Assembly (NCBI RefSeq): GCF_009674825.1
Contig: NZ_WKJH01000024.1
Coordinates: 124,001-188,000, forward strand
Origin: Maribacter luteus
GTDB lineage: Bacteria; Bacteroidota; Bacteroidia; Flavobacteriales; Flavobacteriaceae
Length of the DNA: 64,000 nt
Direction of reading: 5' to 3'
Positions within the stretch are counted from its first letter, which is position 1. The number at the start of each line of letters is the position of its first letter. Shown piece after piece: positions 27,197 through 35,864 of the stretch. The notes beneath the pieces were generated by a model. The model worked only from the letters and a program-made list of their open reading frames with translations. It searched no databases and had not been told where the DNA came from. A program made the position numbers and the translations under genes.

Positions 27197-29083
27197 ATGA
27201 AAAATTCCCTTTTTGCTCTTAGTTTATTGCTTACGGTTGTAAGCGTTAAAGCACAGAGAGCCCCCCAAAAAACAATAACCTTTGATAATAAAGTTACCGA
27301 TTTAGTGATTGTACCGGTTAACGGTATAGCAGTGATTTCTGAAGGTGAAAAAATACATGGCTACAGCCCAATAGATGAAAGCCTCATTTGGTCAGTAGAA
27401 GCCCCTAAAAAATCGGATGTAAACAAAGCGGCCCAGGTATTAACTACCGGTAACTTGAACGCTTCAGCCGATTTTACAGTAATAGAAGACACGCCTTTTG
27501 TTCAAAAATTCATCGATGACCAATTGTATGTTTTCAATAGTATAACTGGAGAAGCGATATTCAATTCAAAAGATAAAGAACGTTATTTTCAAGCAGAATA
27601 CTTATTCAATGAAAATGCTTTATTACTAAGAGGTATAGACGATAAAAATCTAATTATTGCGAAGTATTCGTTGACTAAGAAAGAAATGGATTGGAAAACG
27701 ACCGTATCAACTACCTATGGTGCTTTTTTACAATCTATGGCAAAGTTAAGCGGTAACGATACAGCCGGCCTACGCGATGTTATGGACTATTCCGATGACA
27801 AAATATTTGTTTTGGTAAAATCAAAATTTTACGTATTAAATAAAGCTAACGGTAACCTGTTGTGGAAAGAAGAAGATGCGACAGTTGCAGATTTTAAAGT
27901 GACCAATGACGCAAAAAAACTGATTACTGTTCAGACAAAAGGTCTTTTAAGCCAAAAAAGCTTAATCAATTTACACGATGCAAATACAGGTGCAAAAATT
28001 TGGGATGACCCATTAACAACGAAGTACCTTGTCCTTTTCGAAGACTGGCAGGACAAGATGTTATTAGCTCACTATAAAGGATTCAATTTTTACAACTATG
28101 AAACAGGAGAAAAAACCTGGGCTAAAGATCCTAAAGGAAAAGGAATAAAATCAGTAATTCCAATTGGATCCGACTTCTTATATGTTTACGATGATGAAAT
28201 GATGTTGTTAGATAAAAACGGAGAAAAAGCATGGAAAAAAGATGTTAGTATAAGTGATGACGAGGAAGATCCCATTTACTTCCTTGAACAAACAAACAAC
28301 AATCGTATTCTTTATGTAACAGCTACTTATGCCAATATGGTAGACTACAAAACTGGTCAAAAAATCTGGAAAGGCAATCTAAAACTAAACGAGAAGAGAC
28401 CTACATTTGCGAAGTATGACGAGACCAGAGGAGACTTCGTGATTTTCAACGATGAAGAATTATATCGATTTAATCAAACTACTGATGAAAAACCAAAACC
28501 GTATGCAAAGCTTAAATTGAAAAACGAAAAACTTATAAATAGCTTAGAAATATTTGAAAACAATGTTTCCATCTCAGGTGACAGCGAAGTTGTTGGAGTA
28601 GATAGTTCCGGTAATGTGATTTTTCATAACAAATATGTACAACCTGGTGAGGCAGGCCGACGCTTAATGAAAACAGCTTTAATTGCAGGTCAAGTAGCTG
28701 GGTCAGTAGCTACTACTAACGTAACGGTTACCACTACCTATAGAGATAGCGAAGGCAATGTAACATCAAACTCCAATTCTTATGATGTATTTGGTAAAAA
28801 AGCAGCAGCCATAGGGGAAGCAGGATACTATTCAGGCAAGTTCGGACAGCAGTTTGTAAAAAGTAGATTCAGAGCAATGCAAGAAACGGATAACTACAGT
28901 ATTATTTTTGCTAAAGGTGATAATGGCGAAAAATTACTTATTAAAGTAGATAAAGAATCAGGTGCTGAAATCGATAAGATCATCATGGAAAACAATAAAC
29001 CTATTTATGATGTAGATTATGTTTCTGATGACATTTACTACAGTAATAATAAAGAAGTACAAATTTTTATGGCCGCTGAATAG
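27197..29083 (+). CDS. Secreted PQQ-like beta-propeller protein, function unknown
   Basis: About 628 residues. The start is the ATG at 27197, which opens a clean Sec signal (MKNSLFALSLLLTVVSVKAQ). Most of the protein is repeated beta-propeller blades of the PQQ/BamB-like type, with recurrent blade endings such as NKANGNLLWKEE, DANTGAKIWDD, NYETGEKTWAK and DYKTGQKIWKG. Near residues 510-560 a glycine/alanine/threonine-rich stretch (LIAGQVAGSVATT) breaks the pattern. No cofactor-binding or catalytic residues are evident. It is single-gene, with its own promoter and strong terminator, and divergent from the PUL regulators, so a PUL role is not implied. Possible roles are envelope scaffolding or assembly. 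Confidence 0.75.
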   Translation: MKNSLFALSLLLTVVSVKAQRAPQKTITFDNKVTDLVIVPVNGIAVISEGEKIHGYSPIDESLIWSVEAPKKSDVNKAAQVLTTGNLNASADFTVIEDTPFVQKFIDDQLYVFNSITGEAIFNSKDKERYFQAEYLFNENALLLRGIDDKNLIIAKYSLTKKEMDWKTTVSTTYGAFLQSMAKLSGNDTAGLRDVMDYSDDKIFVLVKSKFYVLNKANGNLLWKEEDATVADFKVTNDAKKLITVQTKGLLSQKSLINLHDANTGAKIWDDPLTTKYLVLFEDWQDKMLLAHYKGFNFYNYETGEKTWAKDPKGKGIKSVIPIGSDFLYVYDDEMMLLDKNGEKAWKKDVSISDDEEDPIYFLEQTNNNRILYVTATYANMVDYKTGQKIWKGNLKLNEKRPTFAKYDETRGDFVIFNDEELYRFNQTTDEKPKPYAKLKLKNEKLINSLEIFENNVSISGDSEVVGVDSSGNVIFHNKYVQPGEAGRRLMKTALIAGQVAGSVATTNVTVTTTYRDSEGNVTSNSNSYDVFGKKAAAIGEAGYYSGKFGQQFVKSRFRAMQETDNYSIIFAKGDNGEKLLIKVDKESGAEIDKIIMENNKPIYDVDYVSDDIYYSNNKEVQIFMAAE

Positions 29084-29102
29084 TTGTTATAAGATTAATA
29101 TA

Positions 29103-29145
29103 ATCAAAAGGGCCGCTTACTTTATGTATGCGGCCCTTTTGATTT
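29103..29145 (+). terminator. Strong intrinsic terminator after the beta-propeller gene
   Basis: Perfect 14-bp stem (ATCAAAAGGGCCGC paired with GCGGCCCTTTTGAT) and a 13-base loop, 20 bases after the stop codon at 29083. The right arm contains TTTT and is followed by TT. Confidence 0.85.
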
Positions 29146-29898
29146 AATCACTCAACACCATGCGTATTCCAAAATTGATCTATTATATTTTGATATAGAT
29201 TTAAATTAAAGATATTATGATAAACAAGTAAAGATAAAAGAAAATCATTCTTCAATATAGTACCTAAAAATAAGAGAAGGTCAATAATTACAGCTCAAAC
29301 AAAGGATATTCCCATTTATCACTACCTATCGAATATGGTCGAAATGATGGAAACTTGTTCGCAATATGTCCAAAAAAAATAAAGGAATCACCCCTAGCGG
29401 ATATAGAAGTAAATTTACCCAAAACAACAAACTTGAAGAGTACACTTTAACCAAGGAATAATCTAAAATCATCAACAAAGGACTGTTGTTTTTAAAAAAT
29501 GAATTAGAAACGAAAACATTTTATTTCATATAGGGTATAAAACCTTCTATAATTAAAACCGATATTTATGTGGAGGTAAACCCGAAAGATATTTCGACCC
29601 AAGTTATTTAAAACATAAAATCCGACCATTTACATGATCGGATTCTCATTAGTCGGGGTGGCAGCATTAAAACCCTTGGCTTTTACCCTTTGAAAAACAG
29701 CATATTCCCGCTATTACGGCACATAAGTCTTGTGTTTTAATACTTTCATAGCGTTATCAAATCGACCCAAATAAGGTTATAGGTAAAGTCTGTATTTATG
29801 ATAAAAAATATCAGCTAGAAAATCCGGAAACATTTGAAATAAAATGGAATGCAACTTTCTAATGCTCCCTATCATCCAATATATATTTACCAATCCAT
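29146..29898. other. Gene-poor stretch with possible coding debris
   Basis: About 750 bases without an intact gene. Short open stretches look like eroded coding sequence: a 32-codon plus-strand frame from the ATG near 29367, and one reading VCIYDKKYQLENPETFEIKW and ending at the TAA at 29860-29862. None matches a family I know. It also contains the tRNA-Pro 3'-end-like repeat at 29647-29664. Together these suggest a decayed insertion site. Confidence 0.4.
29647..29664 (-). repeat. 18-bp repeat, tRNA-Pro 3'-end-like (left copy)
   Basis: CATTAGTCGGGGTGGCAG on the plus strand. It is identical at 17 of 18 positions to 35865-35882. Read on the minus strand it ends with CTGCCACCCCGA, the 3' acceptor end of a tRNA-Pro (acceptor CGGGGTG). 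Next to it is a hairpin (AATCCGA / TCGGATT, 29619-29644) placed as a tRNA terminator would be. Such tRNA 3' ends are classic integrase attachment sites. Confidence 0.5.
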
Positions 29899-31296
29899 TT
29901 ACCGAGCTGGCTGGATATTTTGATTTACCCTGAAGAAATTCTCCGGATCGTATTGTTTCTTTATGGTCGTAAGTCGTTCATAATTGCTTTTATAACTTGC
30001 CTTGATTCGTTCTTGACCTTCATCCATTATAAAGTTAAGATAGGCCCCACCGGTCGAATAAGGATGAAGTGCTTTCCAATAGTCCTTGCACCAATCTTTA
30101 ATTTTCTCTGCATTGGACGGATCGGGATCAACCCCAACGATAACCCCAGCATATTTTGCATCTCTGTTGGCCCAAGGTGTCTCTTCCTTTCCAACTCGGC
30201 TAGCGGCACCACTGATAGGATATAAATGCATTTGCGAAAGTGGCGTCGGAATTTTAGACCCAAACTCCAAATGTTTGGCCCTTACTTCCGAACCTAGGTC
30301 GTCGAAGTAGTCTGCCCTCCAGTACCATTGTAGACCAGGGGGCAACATTTCATCGAACATGGTCTGAATAGCAGGATAAGGCATTTCCCCGACATGATGA
30401 AAGATGGGTTTCATTTCTAGGACAGGTCTGAAAACTTCTTCTTGTTTCTCAGGTCCTCCCAAATAAGACCAAACTATACCGCAGAACATTTTATTATGCA
30501 ACTCTTCGGGAAAGGGCGCACCAGGGATAACCATGGTAGCTATAAAACCGTTAAGATCATCCGGGGCATCATTGATAAAGGTATGATACCATTCCATAAC
30601 CTCCTCGATTCTTTCAATGGGCCACAACGATGGGCCCCCTATGATATTCTTGACTGGATGCCCCTGAAATTTAAAGGAGGTTACAATCCCAAAATTTCCG
30701 CCACCTCCTCGGATAGCCCAGAATAAATCAGTGTTCTGTTTCGCGCTTACGGTCACAAAGGACCCATCTGCCAAGACCATATCCGCCTCCAGTAAATTGT
30801 CTATCGTTAGGCCATACTTTCTAGAAAGATAACCAACTCCACCCCCTAAGGTAAGACCACCCACTCCCGTGGTTGAAATAATACCGGCTGGAACGGCAAG
30901 TCCAAATGGATGTGTGGCATGATCTACCTCACCCCATAAATTTCCACCACCAACCCTGACCGTACTATGCTCCACATCTATATGAACGAATTTTATTCCG
31001 GAAAGATCGATGACCATTCCATCATCACAAAGTCCGAGGCCACCCCCATTATGACCACCTCCCCTAACGGCAACCAAAAGGTTGTTCTCCCTACCAAAAT
31101 TTACAGCGGATATTACGTCTGCTACGTCGGTGCACATGACGAACATTGCAGGGCGCTTATCTATCATTGCATTGTAAATTTTGCGCGTTTCGTTATAATT
31201 TGGGTCTTTAGGGAAAATGACTTTTCCCCTAATCTGAGCGGTAAAAGCATCTAAAACAGAGGCTTCCAATTCCTTAATCTTACCTTTTGTTGACAT
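29899..31296 (-). CDS. FAD-dependent oxidoreductase, berberine-bridge-enzyme type
   Basis: 465-residue oxidoreductase of the FAD_binding_4 plus BBE family. RGGGHNGGGLGL near 78-89 carries His82, the expected covalent 8-alpha FAD ligand. GVGGLTLGGGVGYLSRKYGL near 145-165 is the second FAD-binding stretch. The C-terminal BBE motif (NFFRVNQNI) closes the fold. At the place where bicovalent members have Cys (before VGVGG), this protein has STTGVGG, so FAD is probably held only by the His. There is no signal peptide, so it is cytoplasmic. Relatives oxidise sugars, alcohols or alkaloids; the substrate here is unknown. It is encoded 70 bases downstream of the cyclase fusion, in the same direction. 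Confidence 0.88.
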   Translation of the reverse strand: MSTKGKIKELEASVLDAFTAQIRGKVIFPKDPNYNETRKIYNAMIDKRPAMFVMCTDVADVISAVNFGRENNLLVAVRGGGHNGGGLGLCDDGMVIDLSGIKFVHIDVEHSTVRVGGGNLWGEVDHATHPFGLAVPAGIISTTGVGGLTLGGGVGYLSRKYGLTIDNLLEADMVLADGSFVTVSAKQNTDLFWAIRGGGGNFGIVTSFKFQGHPVKNIIGGPSLWPIERIEEVMEWYHTFINDAPDDLNGFIATMVIPGAPFPEELHNKMFCGIVWSYLGGPEKQEEVFRPVLEMKPIFHHVGEMPYPAIQTMFDEMLPPGLQWYWRADYFDDLGSEVRAKHLEFGSKIPTPLSQMHLYPISGAASRVGKEETPWANRDAKYAGVIVGVDPDPSNAEKIKDWCKDYWKALHPYSTGGAYLNFIMDEGQERIKASYKSNYERLTTIKKQYDPENFFRVNQNIQPAR

Positions 31297-31366
31297 GATT
31301 GTTTTGTTTAATTAATGATGATTTGATTGTTGTTATTACTTCTATTTTTTGAGAAGTGTTTATTTC

Positions 31367-32683
31367 TCAATGTGCATTGGACTTCATCGTATCGATTACA
31401 AAATCCAGTGCAGTATTCCAAGCTTCCATAGTTTTTAACGTCTTGTACTCTCCCAATACTTCATCAATGGTTTCGATCATCGCTTGTTTCACCACAGGGT
31501 AGTATTCGGCCTTTACACCATATTGGATATGACTTTTACCCAATTTTGCCAGCCCTTTTTTGAGATGTTCCGGTCTAGATAGGGAATAGACGATGCCACC
31601 TAACATATGGGTAAGTAACCGCCCCTGATCGGTCATGTTATTACTAAATAACGCCCTGACAAAAGGGGCTATTTCAAATACTTTATCATAGAATGTTTTG
31701 GCGAATTTATCCTCGTCCTCCAACATAATGTTCATTGAAGCCTGTAATTCAAGTTGAAGATCCATCCCTTTAAATCCTTTCAATTCAAATAAATTCAAAG
31801 GATCTTCCTTCCCTGCTAATTTGTTGCAGAACTTGCGCCCAATTATCACTGTTTCTTTATTTACATTGTCCAAGATCGTTTCCGATATTAGAATATCCGT
31901 ATTCGTTACCTTGGTTTCATTTTGGATACGACTAGCCACGTTTACTGGGTCTCCAATGACCGAGAATTGTTTATGGGTAGGATGTCCAAGATGACCTAAA
32001 AAGGCGGTCCCGAAATTGAGACCAATTCCTGATTTCAGTTTAATCTCTATGTCCTTTAAATCAGACTTGTTGAGGGAATCAAGGGCATATTGCATTCCTA
32101 ATGCAGCACGTATTGCATCTTCACAATTCTTCTCGGCTGTACCACCGGTGGCACCAAATACACCGACAATCTCGTCTCCAACATATTGGTAGATAACACC
32201 ATTGTTCATCAATATGGGCTCCCCTAATGCGGTATAGAACTTATTGAGCATATAGGCTATGTCATAATTGAGGTTTTTGGAAGAGAGGTTCGTGAAATTT
32301 CTTAAGTCACAGAAAAGAATGGCAATCGGTCTTTCTTCTGCCCTGCCCGTGGGGACTAATTCTTTTTGTAGATTGTTGACTTCTCCACTTGACCAAATCA
32401 GGCGTTGTAGTGTTACATCACCTTTAGGTCTTGCCTGACAGGCCAGTCTTATAGATGGATCCCACTTTCGGGCCTGGCTACTGGACTTCTCGAATTCTGT
32501 TTTGGGACTAAGATTCCTTACCCCATCTAGGACCCTTACCCTGCAGGTGGTACAGATACCATTTCCACCACACTCATGCAAATGGGGAATTCTGTTCGCT
32601 ATTGATAGGTCAAGTAGTGTATTGGTATTCGATTTGAACGTTACCTGTCGATTGATTGCCGAGTATGTTAAGGTTTTGACCAT
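31367..32683 (-). CDS. Ferredoxin - class III nucleotide cyclase - globin fusion
   Basis: 438 residues in three modules. (1) Residues 1-100 form a plant-type [2Fe-2S] ferredoxin with Cys38, Cys44, Cys47 and Cys82. (2) Residues about 115-305 form a class III adenylate/guanylate cyclase: metal-binding Asp126 (LFCDLRNFT) and Asp170 (YVGDEIVGVFG), and the transition-state pair Asn248/Arg252 (GDPVNVASRI), so it should be active. (3) Residues about 310-438 form a globin of the flavohaemoglobin type: FYDKVFEIAPFVRALF, then proximal His385 in KSHIQYGVKAEYYP. Likely role: a cytoplasmic sensor that makes cAMP or cGMP in response to redox state and to O2 or NO. The modules are seen directly; the signal and product are inferred. 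Confidence 0.88.
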   Translation of the reverse strand: MVKTLTYSAINRQVTFKSNTNTLLDLSIANRIPHLHECGGNGICTTCRVRVLDGVRNLSPKTEFEKSSSQARKWDPSIRLACQARPKGDVTLQRLIWSSGEVNNLQKELVPTGRAEERPIAILFCDLRNFTNLSSKNLNYDIAYMLNKFYTALGEPILMNNGVIYQYVGDEIVGVFGATGGTAEKNCEDAIRAALGMQYALDSLNKSDLKDIEIKLKSGIGLNFGTAFLGHLGHPTHKQFSVIGDPVNVASRIQNETKVTNTDILISETILDNVNKETVIIGRKFCNKLAGKEDPLNLFELKGFKGMDLQLELQASMNIMLEDEDKFAKTFYDKVFEIAPFVRALFSNNMTDQGRLLTHMLGGIVYSLSRPEHLKKGLAKLGKSHIQYGVKAEYYPVVKQAMIETIDEVLGEYKTLKTMEAWNTALDFVIDTMKSNAH

Positions 32684-32730
32684 TTGATTTTGTTTTAATA
32701 TGGTTGATTGGATAACTATTTGGCATTGGT

Positions 32731-32738
32731 CAAAATTA
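32731..32738 (-). promoter_or_regulatory. Promoter -7 element of the cyclase-fusion gene
   Basis: On the minus strand TAATTTTG fits TAnnTTTG. It lies 48 bases before the ATG ending at 32683, which would give a leader of about 40 bases. No convincing -33 element. Confidence 0.45.
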
Positions 32739-32785
32739 AATTTGAAGATTGATTTTTTTTACACCCTATTCTATGATTTATAAAA

Positions 32786-32827
32786 ATCACACTTAAGCTA
32801 GAGACACTATCACACAATTGTGTGATA
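32786..32827. promoter_or_regulatory. 20-bp perfect palindrome plus extra half-site between divergent genes
   Basis: TATCACACAATTGTGTGATA (32808-32827) is a perfect palindrome in the shared upstream region of the cyclase-fusion gene and the histidine-kinase gene. A further direct half-site ATCACAC lies at 32786-32792, exactly 23 bases before the same heptamer at 32809. This is typical of an operator for a dimeric regulator that binds on one DNA face. It is not followed by a T tract on either side, so it is not a terminator. Confidence 0.6.
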
Positions 32828-32965
32828 CTGATAATCATTGTTTTAGGTGTTGGAATACACGTAGAATTGGATAACTTTGACACAATGTAATCTTTGGTTG
32901 GGTAAATCCGAATAAACCATTGGAATCATTGGAAGTTTGATTTTTGTATCACGAAAATTATTGAC

Positions 32966-34837
32966 ATGCTGGGTAAAAAGCTATTCTTTTTATTTATTAT
33001 AATCGGTTTCAAGTTCGCGACGGGACAACCTAACGAGTTGGATAGTCTGAAGACGGTAGTAAACCTGATGTCAGAGGATTCTTTGAAATGCGAGACCTAC
33101 TTACGCATTGCCTATCTGCTATATTCAGGTGAGGAATCTGAATGGTATGGCAACAAGGCATTGAGGCTTTCCAAGAATTTGAATAGCCCTAAACTTATCG
33201 GTAGATCATATCATAGACTGGCTTGGTGTCATGGTCTGGATGAGATGGATAAGAAAACCGCCTATTTAGACAGTGCTACAATCCGGTTTACTTCGATAGC
33301 CGATAATTACGGTCTCGGAAGTGTATACGATACTAAAGGTACAATTCTAATGGCCTATGGTTCAATCAGCGAGGCTTTGAAGGCCTATCAACAAGCCTAT
33401 GATTTCTATTCAAAAATAACTGACTCTGAACGACAGGCAGGTGTACTGAATAATTGGGCGATTGCAGAATATACTGGCGGAAACACAAAAGAGGCACTTT
33501 ATAAATTTCAAAAGGCTCTGGACTATAGAATAACTGAGAAACCGATCTCGCATATCGATATCGCACGCCTCTATCAAGGCTTGGGGGAGTGCCATAGAAT
33601 AAATGGGGATTTGGAAATGGCGGCAACAAATTATCTCAAAGGATATGAGCACAGGAACGCCGTAGAAAATATTGGTGTGGTAGAATCGATGCTCAGCTTG
33701 GCTTCCCTGATTTATGAGGCCGCCGAAAAAAAAATGGATACATTGGCTATTGTAGGGCTCGTGAATGATTATGGGTTTGTTAGCTCGCTACACCTTATAG
33801 AAAGTGCAGAAAAGACAAGGGGAATAGCGGATAGAATTGGAATGAAAAACGCTATCATGGATGTGAGACGTCAACGTAATATATTGAATAAAGATTTTAA
33901 GGCTGCATACGAAATTCTGCTGAAACAGAAACAACTACAAGAGGAGTATAAGCTCAGTGAAAGTAGTTTGGAGGCTATGGCCGATATGAAGGTCAAATTC
34001 GAAAAAGACCAATTAAAGATCAAACTACTTGAGGAAGAGGTAGTCAATCAAAAAAGCCAAGATCGCATGACTATGTTATTATTTTCCCTCGGGGCGTTGT
34101 TATTAATCGCTATAATAGGGCTGCTCTATTACCAAAATCGTGTAAAGACGGGTCAACTCAAACTTAATGAAGCTCATAGGGAACAACAGATCGTCTCTAT
34201 GCGTTCTATGTTGGAAGGACAGGAAAAGGAACGTTCGCGTATTGCCCGCGATCTTCATGACGGTCTTGGAAATTTATTGTCGACCCTGAAGGTGAACATA
34301 GGTAGCCTTCAAATCAATTTCGATGATAAGAATTCAAAAAAGATTTATGGTTCGGCCAGCCAAATGATCGATGAAGCCTGTATTGAGGTACGAAAGATCG
34401 CCCATGAGATGATGCCACAGGCGCTCAAGAAATTAGGACTCCGAAAAGCTTTGGAAGATCTTGTTTTAAAAATGGACGCCATACATGAATTCGATGCGGA
34501 ATTCCATGTTCATGGAAAGGAAAGAATTTTTGATGACAGCACCAATGTGATGCTCTTCCGAATCGTACAGGAGGCATTGAACAACATTGTAAGGTATGCC
34601 AAAGCGAAAGAAGTCTCAGTGCAGATAACCTATAGTGAGGATTGGTTTGACCTCACCATTGAAGATGATGGAATAGGTTTCGACCCCAATGCATTGGATA
34701 CCGACAAAGGAATGGGCTTAAAGAGTATCGCCTTCAGGACCGAATTCATTAAGGGCACCTATGACCTTACCAGTCGCCCCGGTGTGGGAACCTTGGTAAC
34801 AATAAACATACCCTTGAACAATATTCCAGAAGCCTAA
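32966..34837 (+). CDS. TPR-containing NarL-type sensor histidine kinase
   Basis: 623 residues. Signal peptide (to about 20), then about 300 residues of TPR-like helical repeats (for example GSISEALKAYQQAYDFYSK near 132-150 and GNTKEALYKFQKALDYR near 172-188). A coiled coil follows at about 322-365, one membrane segment at about 369-389, then the HisKA_3 dimerisation domain with the phospho-acceptor His431 (RSRIARDLHDGLGN) and an ATPase domain with the N box (VQEALNNIVRYAKA) and GIGF near 565. The sensor part is therefore periplasmic and built of TPRs, a common Bacteroidetes form. The partner response regulator is encoded 20 bases downstream. Signal unknown. Confidence 0.92.
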   Translation: MLGKKLFFLFIIIGFKFATGQPNELDSLKTVVNLMSEDSLKCETYLRIAYLLYSGEESEWYGNKALRLSKNLNSPKLIGRSYHRLAWCHGLDEMDKKTAYLDSATIRFTSIADNYGLGSVYDTKGTILMAYGSISEALKAYQQAYDFYSKITDSERQAGVLNNWAIAEYTGGNTKEALYKFQKALDYRITEKPISHIDIARLYQGLGECHRINGDLEMAATNYLKGYEHRNAVENIGVVESMLSLASLIYEAAEKKMDTLAIVGLVNDYGFVSSLHLIESAEKTRGIADRIGMKNAIMDVRRQRNILNKDFKAAYEILLKQKQLQEEYKLSESSLEAMADMKVKFEKDQLKIKLLEEEVVNQKSQDRMTMLLFSLGALLLIAIIGLLYYQNRVKTGQLKLNEAHREQQIVSMRSMLEGQEKERSRIARDLHDGLGNLLSTLKVNIGSLQINFDDKNSKKIYGSASQMIDEACIEVRKIAHEMMPQALKKLGLRKALEDLVLKMDAIHEFDAEFHVHGKERIFDDSTNVMLFRIVQEALNNIVRYAKAKEVSVQITYSEDWFDLTIEDDGIGFDPNALDTDKGMGLKSIAFRTEFIKGTYDLTSRPGVGTLVTINIPLNNIPEA

Positions 34838-34857
34838 TATAATCAATCGAATATGAC

Positions 34858-35508
34858 ATGGAGATGATAAAAGTATTATTAGCCGATGACCATCAGATAA
34901 TGCTCGATGGATTAAAAGCAATTATAGCCAAAGACAGATCGCTCAAAGTAGTTGGTACGGCTTGCAATGGACTGGAAGTACTGGAGTATCTTAAGAAAGA
35001 ACCTGTTGATGTGCTGTTACTTGACCTACAGATGCCCGGCATGGATGGACTTGAGACCACTTTGCATGTTAAGAAGTCCTTCCCGAATGTAAAAGTAGTC
35101 ATGCTTACTACAAATGACGAAGGAAGTATCATTATGTCCTTGTTCAAGGTGGGTGCCACTGGATATCTATTGAAGAATGCCTCAAAGGAATACCTTATTC
35201 AAGGGATCAAGGATGCACATGCAGGGAAAAGAGTTCTCAGTTCGCATCTTACGGAAAAGATGATCGAAAGCCTTACCGAAGAGCCGAAAATCAAAGAAGG
35301 AACCATACCCAAGATTACCAAACGCGAGATTGAGGTGATAAAATTGATCGCGCAGGAATACACCACGCAAGAGATTGCAGATACACTATTCGTTAGCACC
35401 AATACTGTGGCTACCCATAAACGGAACCTATTTGTTAAAATGGAGGTAAAGAACTCCGTAGGTATGGTCAAAAAGGCTTTGGAATGGGGACTATTAGATC
35501 AGCGTTAG
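34858..35508 (+). CDS. NarL/FixJ-type response regulator
   Basis: 216 residues. The receiver domain has Asp10/Asp11, phospho-acceptor Asp56 (LLLDLQMPGMDG), Thr near 84 (MLTTND) and Lys near 105 (YLLKNAS). A LuxR-type helix-turn-helix at about 150-210 contains ITKREIEVIKLIAQEYTTQE and VSTNTVATHKRN. It is co-transcribed with the TPR kinase that should phosphorylate it. A second possible start is two codons later, at 34864. The target genes are not known; the palindrome upstream of the kinase is one candidate for autoregulation. Confidence 0.94.
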   Translation: MEMIKVLLADDHQIMLDGLKAIIAKDRSLKVVGTACNGLEVLEYLKKEPVDVLLLDLQMPGMDGLETTLHVKKSFPNVKVVMLTTNDEGSIIMSLFKVGATGYLLKNASKEYLIQGIKDAHAGKRVLSSHLTEKMIESLTEEPKIKEGTIPKITKREIEVIKLIAQEYTTQEIADTLFVSTNTVATHKRNLFVKMEVKNSVGMVKKALEWGLLDQR

Positions 35509-35831
35509 AAATTTGTTGACCCAGACACCCTTTCTTAAAGGTTTCTTTATAGGGAATATAAAGAAGTCCCTAAATGATATTCTAACGAGATTATCCACAC
35601 AATTTTGCAAGACAGATTATGGGTTCAATTGCGGGTATTTAAAGCTACCATAGGCATGGTAAATCATTTTATCAAAAATCTACAAATGCATTTTAAATTT
35701 TGAATTCTAAATAAATACCTAAATTTAATATAACAACGATAGTTAAAATCGGTAAAAAAGCCTAGGTGCTCGTGCGCTTTTAATCCCTTATTTCCAGTAG
35801 CATATAAAAGTAAGCTTCCATATTAGGAAAT

Positions 35832-35864
35832 AAAAAAGCCAGAAATCTAAAGATTTCTGGCTTT
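35832..35864 (-). terminator. Intrinsic terminator next to the tRNA-Pro remnant
   Basis: 13-bp perfect stem (AAAGCCAGAAATC / GATTTCTGGCTTT) with a 4-base loop. On the minus strand the T tract extends to TTTTTT. It lies exactly where the terminator of a minus-strand tRNA ending at 35871 would be, although only the tRNA 3' end survives. Confidence 0.7.

Noticed and set aside
32808-32827. CRP/cAMP receptor site near the cyclase gene
   Set aside because: The palindrome has TCACA before TGTGA, the reverse of the CRP order TGTGA-N6-TCACA, so I describe it only as an operator-like palindrome.
35543-35565. Terminator after the response-regulator gene
   Set aside because: The 9-bp inverted repeat is clear, but no T tract follows on the plus strand, so termination is not supported.
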